Source of the DNA: Oceanipulchritudo coccoides
GTDB lineage: Bacteria; Verrucomicrobiota; Verrucomicrobiia; Opitutales; Oceanipulchritudinaceae
NCBI RefSeq assembly: GCF_010500615.1
Contig: NZ_JAAGNX010000001.1
Location: 1,379,531 to 1,443,530, forward strand
Direction: 5' to 3'
DNA: 64,000 bases
A program made the translations under genes and the position numbers. Every line of letters starts with the position of its first letter. The first letter of the stretch is position 1. A model generated the notes under the pieces. It saw nothing but the letters and a program-made list of their open reading frames with translations, did not search any database and had not been told where the DNA came from. This document shows, in pieces, positions 63,080 to 64,000 of the stretch.

Positions 63080-64000
63080 TCAATTTGACTCGCTGGCCGA
63101 AAGCGAACCGGCCAGATATTCCTCGGTTTTCTCCTTGAGGTGCTTGAGGAGCTCAATCTCCTGACTGTGCCACAGGCGCGGTTTGAGGATCTGTTCAAAG
63201 CCCACAGATCCCACCAGCTTGCCATCGACCTCAAGAGGTGCCACGACAACTGAGGCAATGTCTTGTGCCTTAAGCACCTTTTTCTCACTGCCTGCTGTTC
63301 CGGGAAGCTGGTTGATGTCGCTCACATTGATCCACTGGCCCTTGTTGAGTTTTTTCATCCACCAGGAATACTCATTGTAAGAAACTCTTTGGAGTTGATC
63401 AATGTGGGAATCATCTCCGTCCGCACACCACTCAATAACATTATTTGCCAGCTCATTCTTGTCATCAAAAAGGAATACACGGATCCGATCAACCTGGGTT
63501 CTTTTCGCAACTGCCTCCACCTCACGGTTGATCCTTTTTTCATCAGCCTTACGCAAAACCGGATCAAGCGGACGGTCATCGATGAGGATCTCTTCGGCCA
63601 ACCTGACCTGTTTTATATGACCTGAAGGAAGATTCTTGATTTCCTGAAATACGCCCAAAAACTGCGGTTCACTTTCGAAAGCCCGGATTGCCCGGACAGT
63701 CATCAGCATCGCCCGGTTATCAAATTTGATGCGATAAACGATGTGATCTGATTCCGTTAGCCGTTCAAGCAACCGGTTAAAGCGCTTCTTTTCCAAGGCC
63801 GGGAACAAGTCTCCCAGATGCTTCCAGTCATTGTCCTGCAACAACTGTTCCTTGAATTCAGTGTTCCACTGAAGCAGCGTTCCGTCGGGCTTGAACAGGA
63901 TAACGGGATTCCCGCAGGCCTGCATCAGTGAATCCAGACTGGCTGTCAATTCCTCGATCTTCTGGCGACTTTTAAACAATTCTGTTTTATCCCTTCCGAC
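63080..64000 (-). CDS. PAS/GAF sensor protein, C-terminal part (cut by window end)
   Basis: The open frame runs in from the window edge (upstream residues VGRDKTELFKSRQKIEEL), so the start lies outside. The visible 306 residues hold a PAS domain (GNPVILFKPDGTLLQWNTEF, about the first 115 visible residues). A GAF domain follows (VDRIRVFLFDDKNELANNVI to VDGKLVGSVGFEQIL). The protein ends soon after (LSASESN), so no histidine-kinase or output domain is C-terminal to the GAF. Any such domain must be upstream. It may be a partner of the receiver-only protein at 61321, but that is a guess from proximity. Confidence 0.82.
   Translation of the reverse strand, partial: VGRDKTELFKSRQKIEELTASLDSLMQACGNPVILFKPDGTLLQWNTEFKEQLLQDNDWKHLGDLFPALEKKRFNRLLERLTESDHIVYRIKFDNRAMLMTVRAIRAFESEPQFLGVFQEIKNLPSGHIKQVRLAEEILIDDRPLDPVLRKADEKRINREVEAVAKRTQVDRIRVFLFDDKNELANNVIEWCADGDDSHIDQLQRVSYNEYSWWMKKLNKGQWINVSDINQLPGTAGSEKKVLKAQDIASVVVAPLEVDGKLVGSVGFEQILKPRLWHSQEIELLKHLKEKTEEYLAGSLSASESN

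Overview
The window looks like chromosomal DNA of a Gram-negative, probably marine member of the Verrucomicrobiota (Opitutales/Puniceicoccales type). The reasons are a Kdo transferase and Lgt (outer membrane, lipoproteins), a PEP-CTERM protein, a TonB-dependent receptor with the VFNLSPFVV-type N-terminus and no SusD partner, many S1 sulfatases, and large secreted proteins ending in a D-x-D-x-DGL domain. This placement is inferred from gene content; no 16S gene is present.

Left flank (1-17.6 kb) is housekeeping. On the minus strand lie secD (cut by the window edge), yajC, gcvH, gcvT and a short-chain dehydrogenase. A periplasmic helical protein follows on the plus strand, then tmRNA (ssrA), fabD and lepA-lepB. 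Transketolase, dinB, a divergent tdh/kbl pair for threonine catabolism, waaA and trpA come next. The flank ends with a zinc-independent ribosomal protein pair (L36-L31) and a strong terminator.

Centre (17.64-46.5 kb) is a polysaccharide utilisation locus, almost all on the plus strand with short gaps. It encodes about nine CBM22/CBM4_9-like xylan-binding modules: a single-module protein, a six-module protein with no enzyme domain, and two modules on an enzyme. It has three GH10 xylanase domains, a cytoplasmic GH43 beta-xylosidase, five S1 sulfatase domains, an esterase, a TonB-dependent receptor, a GPH-family sugar symporter, a LacI regulator and a XylR-like AraC regulator. Two polypeptides join xylanase and sulfatase activities in one chain: CBM-CBM-X-GH10-sulfatase (1556 aa) and sulfatase-GH10-sulfatase (1285 aa). 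I infer a locus for a sulfated xylan-type glycan. Secreted fusions would desulfate and cut the chain, the receptor and symporter would import oligomers, and the cytoplasmic xylosidase would finish. ATTAA-N4-TTAAT palindromes upstream of the first gene and of the GH43 gene are candidate operators.

Right flank (46.6-64 kb) holds a DTGSGN-repeat beta-helix protein, a repeat-bearing intergenic stretch, cysJ, a cyclophilin, a MenH-like hydrolase, pepF and a tRNA-dihydrouridine synthase. A large secreted zinc metalloprotease follows, then a glutaredoxin-lgt-CNNM operon, an unrecognised 368-aa protein, a stand-alone receiver protein, glutamate dehydrogenase and a PAS/GAF protein cut by the window end.

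All calls are from reading sequence and motifs; no database search was run.
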